Assembly (NCBI RefSeq): GCF_003173575.1
Contig: NZ_QGNY01000002.1
Location: 620,001 to 684,000 of the forward strand
Direction of reading: 5' to 3'
DNA from: Pedobacter paludis
GTDB taxonomy: Bacteria; Bacteroidota; Bacteroidia; Sphingobacteriales; Sphingobacteriaceae
Length of the DNA stretch: 64,000 nucleotides
A model generated the notes under the pieces. That model had not been told where the DNA came from. It searched no databases and was given only the letters and a program-made list of their open reading frames with translations. Of this stretch, positions 52,701-60,837 are shown in pieces. How positions within the stretch are numbered: position 1 is the first letter of the stretch; each line of letters opens with the position of its first letter. The translations under genes and the position numbers were made by a program.

Positions 52701-55700
52701 AATTGCAAGTAGTGCAGGCGAGTATGCCTATGCCCGTATAGATTACCCATACATTGCCCCAGGTGCAGCAGTAAGTAATTTAAATGCTTGGTACAAAGCC
52801 AACGCAGCGGTTACGCTAACAGGTGCCAATGTAACCCAATGGAAAAACAGCACCACCAATAGCGCATTAACAACATTAAACAATACAGGTACAGTTCCTT
52901 TTGCTTCTTCGGTAATTAATTATAACCCAAGTTTAAAAATTACAGGAACTACAAATTATTTAAGTCAGAACAACATATCGTCTCCTGATTTTTTAAACGC
53001 GGCTGGTAATCAGTACACAGTTTATACTGTAATTAAACCTGCTACAGCATCTTCTTTAACCCTTTGGAGCGAGCCAACAACCAATACAAGTTTATCAATT
53101 GGCGCTACAGGTGTAACCGTAACAGGTACTGGTGGTGCCAAAACAGCAACAATATCACCAGATTTATCTACAGTAAATAATTATTCTTTGATTGCCACAA
53201 CAGTAGCTGGAGGCACAATTAGGACTTTCGTTAATGGTGTGGCAAATGGTACTCAAACTGGTGCAACAGCTTTAAGTACAACCAATCCCGGTACATTTGG
53301 TATTAACGGTTCAGGCACCACTGACGTAGCTGAGGTTGTAACTTATGGCTTGGCGCATGCTGCAGGTGCTACCAATATGAACCAGATTAATACATATTTC
53401 GGTTTAAAATATGGGATTACCCTTGCTTCCAATTATTATGATACGGAAGGTAATCTGCTTTTCAATGCAGATGGCGCTGGAACAACATATTTGTATGATA
53501 ATAATATTGCAGGTTTAGGTTTTGATGAAAATGAACGATTAGTTCAAGCACAAGGTATCAGTCAAAATACAGCCAATAAAGGTAATATGATTACCATTGG
53601 TTTAGGTACAGTTGCAACTGATAATGTAAGCAATGTAAATACACCCGCTTCCGCTGGCTTAAGCTATTTAGTTTGGGGCGATAATGCAGGCGATGTAGCC
53701 ACAGCTAGTAGTGCAGGCCTCCCAACAGGCGCAAGTTCTTGTTCTACACGTTTAGCCCGCCAGTGGCAGGTTAACCACACAGGCGTCGCCCTGGGTGCAA
53801 CACAAACTAAAATAGACTTAACAGGTACAGCCTTGGCAGGAACTTCAGCTGCTAATGTTAAATTATTAATTGACCAAGATGGTGATGGAAATTTCACCAC
53901 GGGTACTATAACAACCATAACGGCAACAAGTGTAACAGCAAATGTTGCAACTTTCGATAATGTGGCTTGGGATGCTGATGCTAATGGAAAGGATATTTTT
54001 GCAGTGGCTTCAATGCCAGCTGCCCCTGTTTTGGCTGTAACGAACCCATCTTCGGTAAACATGCCAGCAACTGTGAATATAACTTTGCCTGCAGTTACGG
54101 CCGGTAGTGATACAGGTGCTGGTTTTGCATACACTTATTGGAAAGATGCTGCGGCAACGGCATTGCCAATGACCAATGCAGAAGCATCTGCGATTGCAGT
54201 AGGTGGTACCTATTATATAAAATTGACCAATACAAGTACAGGTTGTTTTGTAATTATGCCCGTTGTAGTAACCATCACTGGAGATGCGACGGTAACATTG
54301 ACATCGCTAAGTGCCGACGCAACAAAATGTATTAATAATGCAATAGCAAACACTGAAATAAATTTTTTAACTACTAACACCACTGCGGCTAGCATTACTT
54401 CAGGTAGTTTACCAACTGGTGTAAATCTTGTATTTGACGCACCAACTCAAACAATTAAAATATATGGAATACCAACAGTTTCTGGCTCTTTCCCATATAC
54501 TGTTACGGTAACAGGTGCAGGCGCATCTGCTTCGGCAAGCGGAACAATTACAATTAATCCCGATGCGACAAATATCCTGACTTCAGCTCCTGGAACGGAT
54601 TCACAACATCCATGTTCGGGAAACTCTATAACTGATATAACTTATGCAATTACAAATCAGTCAAGTGTAACACTTTCACCGGCTTTGCCTTCTGGGTTAA
54701 CAAGTAGTTTTTCAGGAGGTTTATTTAGAATTTATGGTACTCCAACAACATCGGGGGTTTACAATTATACGCTAACAGCAACAAGTGGATGTCTATCTGC
54801 GGTTAAAACTGGATCAATTTCTGTAAATGATTTACCAAATGCACCAACCGTTTCAGTTTCTCAAACAGCCTGTGGAACACCAACTGGCGGAATAAGCATT
54901 ACTGCTGTAGCAGGTGAAACGTATAGCATAAATGGAGGCGGTTACACAATAAATACAATTTACAATGGATTAGCCCCAGGTTCTTATAGCATTCTGGCAA
55001 AGAATGGCAATGGTTGTATTTCGGCAACATCGACCGATGTCACCATTAATGCTGCCCCTGTAACAGCGAACGCACCAGCGGTATCTGTAACGGCACAGCC
55101 AATCTGCGGAACGCCGACGGGAAGCATCAGCATTACAGCGGTTGCGGGCGAGACCTACAGTGTAGACGGAAGTGCGTATACTTCAGCCTTAACTTATTCG
55201 GGCCTGGCTCCGGGATCACACAGTATCCTGGCCAAAAGCGCTGACGGCTGTACCTCTACGGCAACGAACATTACGATAAACCCTGCCAAGGCAACAGCAA
55301 ACGCACCAGCGGTAGCAGTTACTGCCCAGCCGGTATGCGGAACGCCGACCGGAAGCATCGGCATTACAGCGGTTGCGGGCGAGACCTATAGTGTTGACGG
55401 CGGAGCTTATTCAGCTACCCTGACCTATAGCGGTTTAGCGCCTGGACCACATGCGGTAACAGCCAAGAGCGCTGACGGCTGTACCTCTACGGCAACGAAC
55501 ATTACAATAAACCCTGCGAAAGCTGTAGCAAACGCCCCTCTGGTATCTGTAACGGCACAGCCTGTGTGCGGAACGCCGACGGGAAGCATTGCCATAACCG
55601 GCGTAGCTGGCGAGACGTACAGTGTTGACGGAAGTGCGTATACGGCAACGTTGACCTACGCAGGCTTGGCTCCGGGATCTCATAGTATCCTGGCCAAAAG

Positions 55701-57441
55701 TGCTGACGGCTGTACCTCTACGGCAACAAACATTACAATAAGCCCGGCGAAGGCAACGGCGAACGCCCCTGCGGTATCTGTAACTGCACAGCCTGTGTGC
55801 GGAACGCCGACCGGAAGCATCAGCATTACAGCGGTTGCGGGCGAGACCTACAGTGTTGACGGAAGTGCGTATACTTCAACCTTAACTTATTCTGGCTTGG
55901 CTCCGGGACCACATGCGGTAACGGCAAAAAGCAGTGACGGCTGTACCTCTACGGCAACGAACATTACAATAAACCCTGCGAAGGCAACGGCGAACGCCCC
56001 TGCGGTAGCGGTAACGGCCCAGCCGGTGTGCGGAACGGCAACGGGAAGCATTGCGATTACTGGTGTAACGGACGAGACCTACAGCATCGACGGCGGTGCA
56101 TATTCTGCGAGCCTGACCTATGCGGGTTTAACCCCCGGTACGCACATCGTAAAGGCGAGGAGCATCGACGGGTGTGTCTCTACGGGCACGGACGTTGTGA
56201 TCGGCCCTGCGAAGGTGGTGGCAGCGGCACCCGTGGTAACGGTAACTGCCCAGCCTACCTGTGCGCTGGCTACGGGAAGCATCTCGATAGCAGGTGTAAC
56301 GGGCAATACCTACAGTCTGGACGGAAGCGCCTATACCGCGACCCTGACCTACAGCGGACTGGCCAGCGGAAGCCATACGGTAACCGCGAAGAGCGCGGAC
56401 GGGTGTATCTCGAACGCAGCGAACATAACCATCAGCGCCCAGCCCGCAACGCCCGTGGCAACAATTGCCTACGGCTCGGCGCAGTACCAGGCTGTGGGCA
56501 CGGCAAGCGTGATCCAGACCGGCCAGACGGGCGGAACGTACACGGCCAGCCCGTCGGGACTGGGCATCAGCGGAACTACCGGAGCGATCGACCTCGGTGC
56601 GAGCACGCCCAACCAGACCTATACGGTAACCTATACGTTCAGCAACGGAAGCTGTACGGGCACGGCAACGGCAACGGTGAGGGTAAACTCTACGCCTGCC
56701 ACGATAGCCTACGCGAAGCCTGCCTACTGCGCAGGCGGAACGGCCGACATCATCAGGACGGGCCCTGCGGACGGAACCTATACGGCCAGCGGAAGCGGGC
56801 TGAGGATAAATGCCTCTACGGGAACCATAAACCTTGGAGCAAGCACACCGGGAAGCTATACGGTAACCTATACCTACCGGGACGGAACGATCACGGCGAC
56901 TGCGGTTACCACTGTGACGGTTAACGCAATGCCGGTGGTATCGGTATCGAGCGACCTTGGCACGGACATCTCGAAGGGGGACATCGTTACCCTTACGGCA
57001 GCGGGGGGAACCTCTTACAGCTGGAGCGGACCGGACATCCAGAGCGGACAGAATACGGGAACGCTTAAGGTACGCCCGAGACAGACGGCGACCTATACGG
57101 TAACGGCGACCAGCGCCAGCGGATGCTCGGATATTGTACAGATCACCATCACGGTAACGGACGACTTCAAAGTGGTCCCGAACAACGTGATTACCCCGAA
57201 CGGGGACGGTAAGAACGATACCTGGGTTGTGAAGAACCTGGACTATTACCCGAACAACACGGTGGGGATCTACGACCGTGCGGGCAGAAAGGTCTACGGA
57301 ACGAGCAGTTATAAGAACGACTGGGACGGCACCTACAACGGCCAGCCGCTGGCGGAGGGCGCCTACATCTACGTGATCGACCTGGGCAAGGGCATCGGGC
57401 TTCTTAGGGGCACGATCTCGATCATCAGGGACAACAGATAA
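49780..57441 (+). CDS. Giant T9SS-secreted surface protein with seven 77-residue repeats and gliding-type C-terminal sorting domain
   Basis: This protein of about 2553 residues has its start at the ATG at 49780 or 49789, where the signal peptide begins (KIKLLLIISVLTLFVLGKANAQQ). Residues about 30-980 form repeated beta-rich modules with G-G-N/D-x-V-Y-V-A-G patterns, propeller-like. About 990-1190 is a lectin-like/LamG-type segment (NLNAWYKANAAVTLTG). Ig-like modules follow. Residues 1687-2225 are seven tandem units of exactly 77 residues (VCGTPTGSISITAVAGETYS). The last 93 residues (about 2461-2553, NVITPNGDGKNDTWVV, WDGTYNGQPLAEGAYIY) are the gliding motility-associated T9SS type B sorting domain. 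A PorP/SprF gene follows. From about 55050 on, G+C rises sharply. Adhesion is inferred. Confidence 0.9.
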   Translation: MKNMKIKLLLIISVLTLFVLGKANAQQYKWAKNGGSAATLSSSNSISVNSANETWIAPSTTSLNQFKDASGAITTINGARIAKFDANMNMLWNAGMPTGANTVQIAADPDDPSIFYMVFQAQLSSGGVTYGATTLTGQAAALTTVLVKCQSTGTGMGGSYTYIWARKIDGVSDDNVAGIKVRKIGGTTKIALQGYTRSPKITNYGPSSVAAQEITLPAGGGAVYDQYISCYDGSGTPLWINTFGAQAVSEISSNAFDINDDGDVIYSAFEGGNVLGSQAYILNNSSGAAPGTVTSTTYTANVTTQRFILFNFKANNGTIQWAYDRLSTSSGNNANPISITTDAGKNVYINFVFSGSWHPTGVVSPLTITSSGLTDLGLVVVDNTGTPIRSQHYGGTGNDLASQFQNGLALDRTSNLLYMVGQTTTNFTTGTATVAGSGTYTGFLLGVNSTGTMSAVSAVTINSSVASFTDYYGSVGVLSNGDVIGVGQYAVSASNSVNGGAAVMPKTAYGYGDIAMTRFSSSTLVPTGAEAGWGARIAASIGAVAMQGNKLISGGTFSGTMTLGPTTLTAGSNSSFIAVTDTLSGSITAAYNVLGASNSLADMKVNPTDGSIYMLVGAGGNILPPGATSRGNTISGGKNQAYIIKLNSSYVYQWTAVLNGTEATNPTILNVDPTTGDVYVSGNFTSPSIKWVNDANTISTDIASNSNTGLPISQDVFVAKFNSAGIYQWITTGGNPSNAVNDGNSANKGLIFSGGSVYAGFSSANNAGETFSFGGQSFVTAPTATRGASDMALIKLNASTGVADWIKNWGGGSALEPITSLGVYGGNVYVAGYSSGNITNFGAAGSFVTVGGNDAFVFAVDATTGIEQAVPLARIGGNGSDVINAIDIDAIGNIFYIGSTSTTTATTAFPYVTSGSSDWLTGSLEASTLTPKFTFVNGSVGQDGGNGIIHGKPGTLFTGGQLLNNANFGAAGTLIASSAGEYAYARIDYPYIAPGAAVSNLNAWYKANAAVTLTGANVTQWKNSTTNSALTTLNNTGTVPFASSVINYNPSLKITGTTNYLSQNNISSPDFLNAAGNQYTVYTVIKPATASSLTLWSEPTTNTSLSIGATGVTVTGTGGAKTATISPDLSTVNNYSLIATTVAGGTIRTFVNGVANGTQTGATALSTTNPGTFGINGSGTTDVAEVVTYGLAHAAGATNMNQINTYFGLKYGITLASNYYDTEGNLLFNADGAGTTYLYDNNIAGLGFDENERLVQAQGISQNTANKGNMITIGLGTVATDNVSNVNTPASAGLSYLVWGDNAGDVATASSAGLPTGASSCSTRLARQWQVNHTGVALGATQTKIDLTGTALAGTSAANVKLLIDQDGDGNFTTGTITTITATSVTANVATFDNVAWDADANGKDIFAVASMPAAPVLAVTNPSSVNMPATVNITLPAVTAGSDTGAGFAYTYWKDAAATALPMTNAEASAIAVGGTYYIKLTNTSTGCFVIMPVVVTITGDATVTLTSLSADATKCINNAIANTEINFLTTNTTAASITSGSLPTGVNLVFDAPTQTIKIYGIPTVSGSFPYTVTVTGAGASASASGTITINPDATNILTSAPGTDSQHPCSGNSITDITYAITNQSSVTLSPALPSGLTSSFSGGLFRIYGTPTTSGVYNYTLTATSGCLSAVKTGSISVNDLPNAPTVSVSQTACGTPTGGISITAVAGETYSINGGGYTINTIYNGLAPGSYSILAKNGNGCISATSTDVTINAAPVTANAPAVSVTAQPICGTPTGSISITAVAGETYSVDGSAYTSALTYSGLAPGSHSILAKSADGCTSTATNITINPAKATANAPAVAVTAQPVCGTPTGSIGITAVAGETYSVDGGAYSATLTYSGLAPGPHAVTAKSADGCTSTATNITINPAKAVANAPLVSVTAQPVCGTPTGSIAITGVAGETYSVDGSAYTATLTYAGLAPGSHSILAKSADGCTSTATNITISPAKATANAPAVSVTAQPVCGTPTGSISITAVAGETYSVDGSAYTSTLTYSGLAPGPHAVTAKSSDGCTSTATNITINPAKATANAPAVAVTAQPVCGTATGSIAITGVTDETYSIDGGAYSASLTYAGLTPGTHIVKARSIDGCVSTGTDVVIGPAKVVAAAPVVTVTAQPTCALATGSISIAGVTGNTYSLDGSAYTATLTYSGLASGSHTVTAKSADGCISNAANITISAQPATPVATIAYGSAQYQAVGTASVIQTGQTGGTYTASPSGLGISGTTGAIDLGASTPNQTYTVTYTFSNGSCTGTATATVRVNSTPATIAYAKPAYCAGGTADIIRTGPADGTYTASGSGLRINASTGTINLGASTPGSYTVTYTYRDGTITATAVTTVTVNAMPVVSVSSDLGTDISKGDIVTLTAAGGTSYSWSGPDIQSGQNTGTLKVRPRQTATYTVTATSASGCSDIVQITITVTDDFKVVPNNVITPNGDGKNDTWVVKNLDYYPNNTVGIYDRAGRKVYGTSSYKNDWDGTYNGQPLAEGAYIYVIDLGKGIGLLRGTISIIRDNR
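54838..56454 (+). repeat. Seven tandem 231-bp coding repeats with rising G+C
   Basis: Units start at 54838, 55069, 55300, 55531, 55762, 55993 and 56224, each exactly 231 bp with no indels. Each encodes 77 residues of an SprB-like Ig/beta module opening NAPxVSVTAQPVCGTPTGS and closing DGCTSTATNITINPAK. Unit 1 uses A/T-ending codons like the upstream part of the gene, the middle units are mixed, and units 6-7 use mostly G/C-ending codons. The repeats are close enough to recombine with each other. Confidence 0.9.
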
Positions 57442-57459
57442 CAGAAGAAAACAGAAACA

Positions 57460-57481
57460 GGCCCTCCCTCGGGGGAGGGCC
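57460..57481 (+). other. G+C-rich hairpin between adhesin and sprF-like genes
   Basis: A 9-bp stem, ggccctccc (57460-57468) with gggagggcc (57473-57481), closes a TCGG tetraloop. It lies 18 bases after the adhesin stop and 17 before the next ATG. No T run follows, so readthrough is expected. It could be an RNA-processing or stability element that separates the two messages. Confidence 0.6.
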
Positions 57482-57498
57482 ATCAAGAACATAAGAGA

Positions 57499-58383
57499 AT
57501 GAAAAAGATACTAACGATATCGGCAATGCTACTATTGGGCGGAACGGGATATGCCCAGCTCAACCCTATGGGGAGCATGTACTACCAGAACCAGTACCTG
57601 GCAAACCCGGCCATGGCGGGAATAAACAGCGGATGGGCGGTGAGTGCCGGCTACAAGGCGCAGTGGACGGCAATAGAATATGCCCCTGCCATGGAGGCGG
57701 TAACCGCTGAGCACGGCTCGGGGAACGGGAAGGTCGGCTTCGGGCTGAACCTGTTCAACGACCGTGCGGGCGTTGTGCAGCGCACCAGCGCAAAGGCGAG
57801 CTATGCGTACCACCTTCCGCTGAACGGGGGGAGGAGCTATCTGGACTTCGGCCTCTCGGCGGGGATCATGGACGAGTGGGTGGACTTCAACCGGGTAAGG
57901 GGCGACCTTACGGACCCGGGCCTCTATAACTTCAACCAGCGGAGCCTGTACTTCGACGGTGACTTCGGGATCGCGTACCGTGATGGCGGGCTTACGGTTC
58001 AGGGCGCACTGCCGAACCTGAAGCGCTTCCTCGACCGGGACCTTCAGCGCACGGTCGCCGACCGCTCGCTGTACATGGCCAGCGCAGGCTACCGCTTCGA
58101 GAACAGCAACGGGTCTGCGCTGTCGAGCATCGAGCCGAAGGTGGTGTACCGCGGGGTGGAGAACTACAGGGATATTTTTGACGCGGGCGCGAACCTGGAG
58201 TTCTTCGGGAGCAGGCTCCTGCTGAGCGGGATGTACCACAGCACAAACAGCGTTACCCTCGGGGCGGGCACCACCTACAAAAACCAGCTCTCCATCCTGG
58301 TACAGTACACCACCAACACCTCCGACCTGCAGAACTACAGCAACGGGGAGGCAGAGATATCGCTCAGGTACAGTTTTAAATAA
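57499..58383 (+). CDS. PorP/SprF family T9SS outer-membrane protein
   Basis: This 294-residue protein has a signal peptide (1-19, ending GYAQ). LNPMGSMYYQNQYLANPAMAGINSGWAVSAGYKAQW is the characteristic opening of PorP/SprF proteins, and FDGDFGIAYRDGGLTVQGALPNL a conserved central block; alternating barrel strands run to the C-terminal SLRYSFK. SprF-like proteins sit in the outer membrane and are needed to secrete or attach the large type-B-sorted adhesin encoded immediately upstream. The whole gene is strongly G+C-rich (39 of 60 bases in 57601-57660 and 41 of 60 in 58021-58080), with CTG, AAG and GGC codons prevailing, quite unlike the rest of the window. Confidence 0.92.
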   Translation: MKKILTISAMLLLGGTGYAQLNPMGSMYYQNQYLANPAMAGINSGWAVSAGYKAQWTAIEYAPAMEAVTAEHGSGNGKVGFGLNLFNDRAGVVQRTSAKASYAYHLPLNGGRSYLDFGLSAGIMDEWVDFNRVRGDLTDPGLYNFNQRSLYFDGDFGIAYRDGGLTVQGALPNLKRFLDRDLQRTVADRSLYMASAGYRFENSNGSALSSIEPKVVYRGVENYRDIFDAGANLEFFGSRLLLSGMYHSTNSVTLGAGTTYKNQLSILVQYTTNTSDLQNYSNGEAEISLRYSFK

Positions 58384-58949
58384 AAAGGCAAATAACAAAG
58401 ATAGTGATGGCCGGAAGAGGTAGAGTTGTTAGGAGTGGGCTGAAGCCCCGTATTGAAAAGTACCTGGCTGGAATGTAGATTATTTGAAACTGGAGAATAG
58501 AGCAGGCGAATGAATTGATCATAAAGGCAACATCAGCCCCGCCATTCTGAAAAATGGATGTGTGAGGAATGAAAACCTGGAGGATGTGGAACACTCTGTT
58601 TCCGAGCATACAAATTTGTTTTACTTGCATCCATAAAAGTAAAAGCGTGGAGTCCTTAAAGACTGCGGGTGCACAGCAGTATCATATGCAAAGAGATCTC
58701 TATGTAAAAAAATCAAGCCTTTCTAATCTCCAATATTCACAATTAGGTTATCCTGCTAGTAAATATATAATAGATTGATCAAAAGAAGCACTTAGATTGT
58801 AAGATCTTCACTAATTTTTAAGATAATTTCAATATAATCCTTTCCACTATTTTTTTTGGATCGAAAATTTAAATTTTGGGTTCTCGAATTTTTTTTGATA
58901 AAACTCACTATGTTTTTTGAGCCTTGTGAGTTAGGTGCTTTTCATACAA
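58384..58949. other. 566-bp region after the sprF-like gene, no gene supported
   Basis: G+C falls at once after the stop at 58383. Short frames (for example about 70 codons at 58569-58778) lack any recognisable domain and have unusual composition. The middle part has mixed base composition unlike the AT-rich gaps elsewhere and may be a remnant of imported DNA. The last 150 bases are very AT-rich and lie 3' of the LysR gene, which converges from the right. I see no clear terminator hairpin. Confidence 0.35.
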
Positions 58950-59858
58950 TTATATACTTACCATTACTTCTTTAAATAAATCTTTAATCAGATTTATTTC
59001 CGTTTGATATTGGGTTTTTTTTCTGGATCCGAAATAGAGCGTGTTCTTAAGCTTTGGCGAACCTTCCCAAATTACTTTTACCCTTCCATCCTCAACTTCT
59101 TTTTTGCACAAAAAATCAGGAATTATTGCCAATCCATTTCCACCAGAAAGACAGCGCACGATGGAATTTAAGTTGGGTACAATATAATTTGGTCTAAAAT
59201 CCGCATGCTTGCCAAAATTTAATTGCCAAAAACGAAATAAGTGTTCCATGTCTCCTGTAGTTCCATACCACTTTTGTTGCTTTAGCCAAATTTCTATTGC
59301 GTCCAAATCTTTCTTCTTTACCAATTGCCTAAACTCACTTTCATCCGTTTCTATCCCGCCAACCAGAACAATTGTTTCAGATGAAAACGCCTCGTGCTCT
59401 ACATTTGCCGAAGTTCCTTTTTGGGGTGTAATAATTAAATCCAAAACGCCCTTGTCCAGTTGATTGAGCATTTCTGGATATTCTCCAAAACGAATAATTA
59501 CATTAAACGGAAGTGTAGAAATATATTGTTCCAGCGTAATCTGGAAGGTTTCAAAGCACATCCCAACACTAATGGTTGGCGTATGTTTCTCTGTGCTTTT
59601 CTGAAAATGTTTTTCTGCTTCTTCTAGTTTAACCAGGGGTTCGATAATAAAATTATAAAGTATCTTACCCTTTTCGGTAGGGATCATTTTCCGACCGGTA
59701 CGCTCAAATAGTTTTGAGCCAACATAACTTTCTAAGGAACTTAAATGTAAGCTTACCCCTGGCTGTGAAATAAATAAACTTTCTGCTGCACCGGTTAATG
59801 TACCTGTTTTGTAAACCGCCTTAAAACTTCTGTACCATTCTAAATTTACCATATTCAA
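58950..59858 (-). CDS. LysR-family transcriptional regulator
   Basis: This 302-residue regulator has an N-terminal winged helix-turn-helix (about 5-65) with WYRSFKAVYKTGTLTGAAESLFISQPGVSLHLSSLE, the LysR signature, followed by LFERTGRKMIPTEKGKILY. A periplasmic-binding-type effector domain fills residues 90-300. The start is at 59858 or at the ATG six bases on. It is divergent from an mdaB-like quinone reductase gene across a 92-bp gap containing a 10-bp palindrome, agcttaagct at 59906-59915, a plausible operator. LysR proteins usually control the divergent gene in response to a small molecule; a quinone or electrophile is the natural guess. Confidence 0.95.
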   Translation of the reverse strand: MNMVNLEWYRSFKAVYKTGTLTGAAESLFISQPGVSLHLSSLESYVGSKLFERTGRKMIPTEKGKILYNFIIEPLVKLEEAEKHFQKSTEKHTPTISVGMCFETFQITLEQYISTLPFNVIIRFGEYPEMLNQLDKGVLDLIITPQKGTSANVEHEAFSSETIVLVGGIETDESEFRQLVKKKDLDAIEIWLKQQKWYGTTGDMEHLFRFWQLNFGKHADFRPNYIVPNLNSIVRCLSGGNGLAIIPDFLCKKEVEDGRVKVIWEGSPKLKNTLYFGSRKKTQYQTEINLIKDLFKEVMVSI

Positions 59859-59905
59859 GTATTATAATTCTGATACAAAGCTATAAATTAACTTGTTTTA
59901 GTAAT

Positions 59906-59927
59906 AGCTTAAGCTGAAGTAATTTTG
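59906..59927 (+). promoter_or_regulatory. Divergent control region: palindrome and -7 box
   Basis: The perfect palindrome agcttaagct (59906-59915) lies directly before TAATTTTG (59920-59927), an exact TAnnTTTG box for the mdaB-like gene. The box overlaps the in-frame GTG at 59927, so translation must begin at the ATG at 59951. LysR binding at the palindrome is inferred. Confidence 0.5.
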
Positions 59928-59950
59928 TGGAATCAAAATATAAAAACGAT

Positions 59951-60580
59951 ATGACAAAGATATTCATCATAAACGGAGGACAAAAATTTGGTCACTCTGG
60001 CGGAAGATTTAACGAAACAATTGCATCAGCAACAGAAGATTTTTTTAATAACCTTGAAGGTTTTGAAGTTAAGTCAACAAATATTAATCACAATTATGAT
60101 CCCAAAGAAGAAGTTGAAAAGTACGTTTGGGCCGATGTTGTAATTTATCACACACCAATTTGGTGGTTTCAGATTCCGCATGAGTTTAAAAAATATATCG
60201 ATGTAGTTTTCTCTGAGGGTTATAAAAAAGGAATTTACATCAGCGATGGTAGAACATCAGCCAACCCAACACGTAACTATGGAACCGGTGGCATGTTGCA
60301 TGGAAGAAAGTATATGGTTACTTCATCTTGGAATGCTCCAAAGGAAGCGTTTATTTTACCCGACGAATTTTTTATGGAAACGAGTGTAGATGATGGAGCG
60401 CTTTTTGGCTTTCATAGAATGAATGCATTTACGGGCATGGAACGGATTGATGGCATGCATTTTCACGATGTAGAGAAAAATGCAGATATTTTAAAAGATT
60501 TAAAAACGTACAGAGAACATTTAAGCAACCAATTTTTAAACATAAAGGAATATGAGCATTTATCTAACGGCAATAATTAA
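59951..60580 (+). CDS. mdaB: MdaB-like NAD(P)H-quinone oxidoreductase (flavodoxin fold)
   Basis: This 209-residue protein resembles E. coli MdaB throughout: KIFIINGGQKFGHSGGRFN at the FMN/FAD phosphate site, WADVVIYHTPIWWFQIPHEFKKYIDVVF, SDGRTSANPTRNYGTGGMLHGRKYM and SSWNAPKEAF. MdaB reduces quinones by two electrons with NADPH and FAD, avoiding semiquinone radicals. It starts at the ATG at 59951 because the GTG upstream lies in a promoter box. Its 3' end overlaps the next gene, a YgiN-like quinol monooxygenase, by 29 bases, so the two are translationally coupled. The same two genes are neighbours in E. coli. Confidence 0.9.
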   Translation: MTKIFIINGGQKFGHSGGRFNETIASATEDFFNNLEGFEVKSTNINHNYDPKEEVEKYVWADVVIYHTPIWWFQIPHEFKKYIDVVFSEGYKKGIYISDGRTSANPTRNYGTGGMLHGRKYMVTSSWNAPKEAFILPDEFFMETSVDDGALFGFHRMNAFTGMERIDGMHFHDVEKNADILKDLKTYREHLSNQFLNIKEYEHLSNGNN

Positions 60581-60836
60581 AGGTAAAGCCGATACCACAG
60601 CCGCGTTAAAAAGTATTTTGTTAAATATGGTTTCTAATTCGCGAAGGGAAGAAGCCTGCCTGCAATATGATTTACATGAATCACCAACTGACAACACTTT
60701 TATCTTTCAGGAAGAATGGGCAAGCCAAAGTGGATTAGATATGCACAATCAGCAAAGCTATATCCAGTCTTTTGTAGAGAAATCTTTGGAATTAACAGAT
60801 TCTATCGTAATTTATAAAACAAAAAAGCTGGCTTAA
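60552..60836 (+). CDS. YgiN-like antibiotic-biosynthesis-monooxygenase (ABM) domain protein, putative quinol monooxygenase
   Basis: This 94-residue protein has an ABM ferredoxin-like alpha/beta fold. Visible blocks are IYLTAIIKGKADTTAALKSIL, then SRREEACLQYDLHESPTDNTFIFQEEWAS and a C-terminal strand. The R-E-E-x-C-L-x-Y-D-L-H pattern is typical of YgiN-type dimeric monooxygenases, which oxidise quinols without cofactors. It overlaps the mdaB-like gene by 29 bases, so the two probably form a quinone reduction and oxidation cycle, as proposed for E. coli MdaB and YgiN. It converges on the rhtA-like gene with one base between the stops. Confidence 0.87.
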   Translation: MSIYLTAIIKGKADTTAALKSILLNMVSNSRREEACLQYDLHESPTDNTFIFQEEWASQSGLDMHNQQSYIQSFVEKSLELTDSIVIYKTKKLA

Positions 60837-60837
60837 A

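Noticed and set aside
54838..56454. CRISPR-like regular spacing from the 231-bp periodicity
   Set aside because: The repeats are protein-coding in one frame throughout, far longer than CRISPR repeats, and have no unique spacers.
56028..56924. A 298-codon plus-strand frame inside the adhesin repeats in another phase
   Set aside because: It lies entirely within the adhesin gene; the translation is Arg/Gly/His-rich repeat noise.
56128..57492. A 454-codon open frame on the minus strand under the adhesin 3' end
   Set aside because: It is antisense to the confident sorting-domain frame. Its Arg-rich, low-complexity translation is what high G+C and repeats produce by chance, as stop codons are rare there.
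57532..58398. A 288-codon minus-strand open frame opposite the sprF-like gene
   Set aside because: It mirrors the PorP/SprF gene, whose signal peptide and family motifs are clear; the antisense protein shows no domain, and high G+C explains its length.
58569..58778. Possible small gene after the sprF-like gene
   Set aside because: No domain, no promoter or terminator, and a composition not typical of genes in this window.
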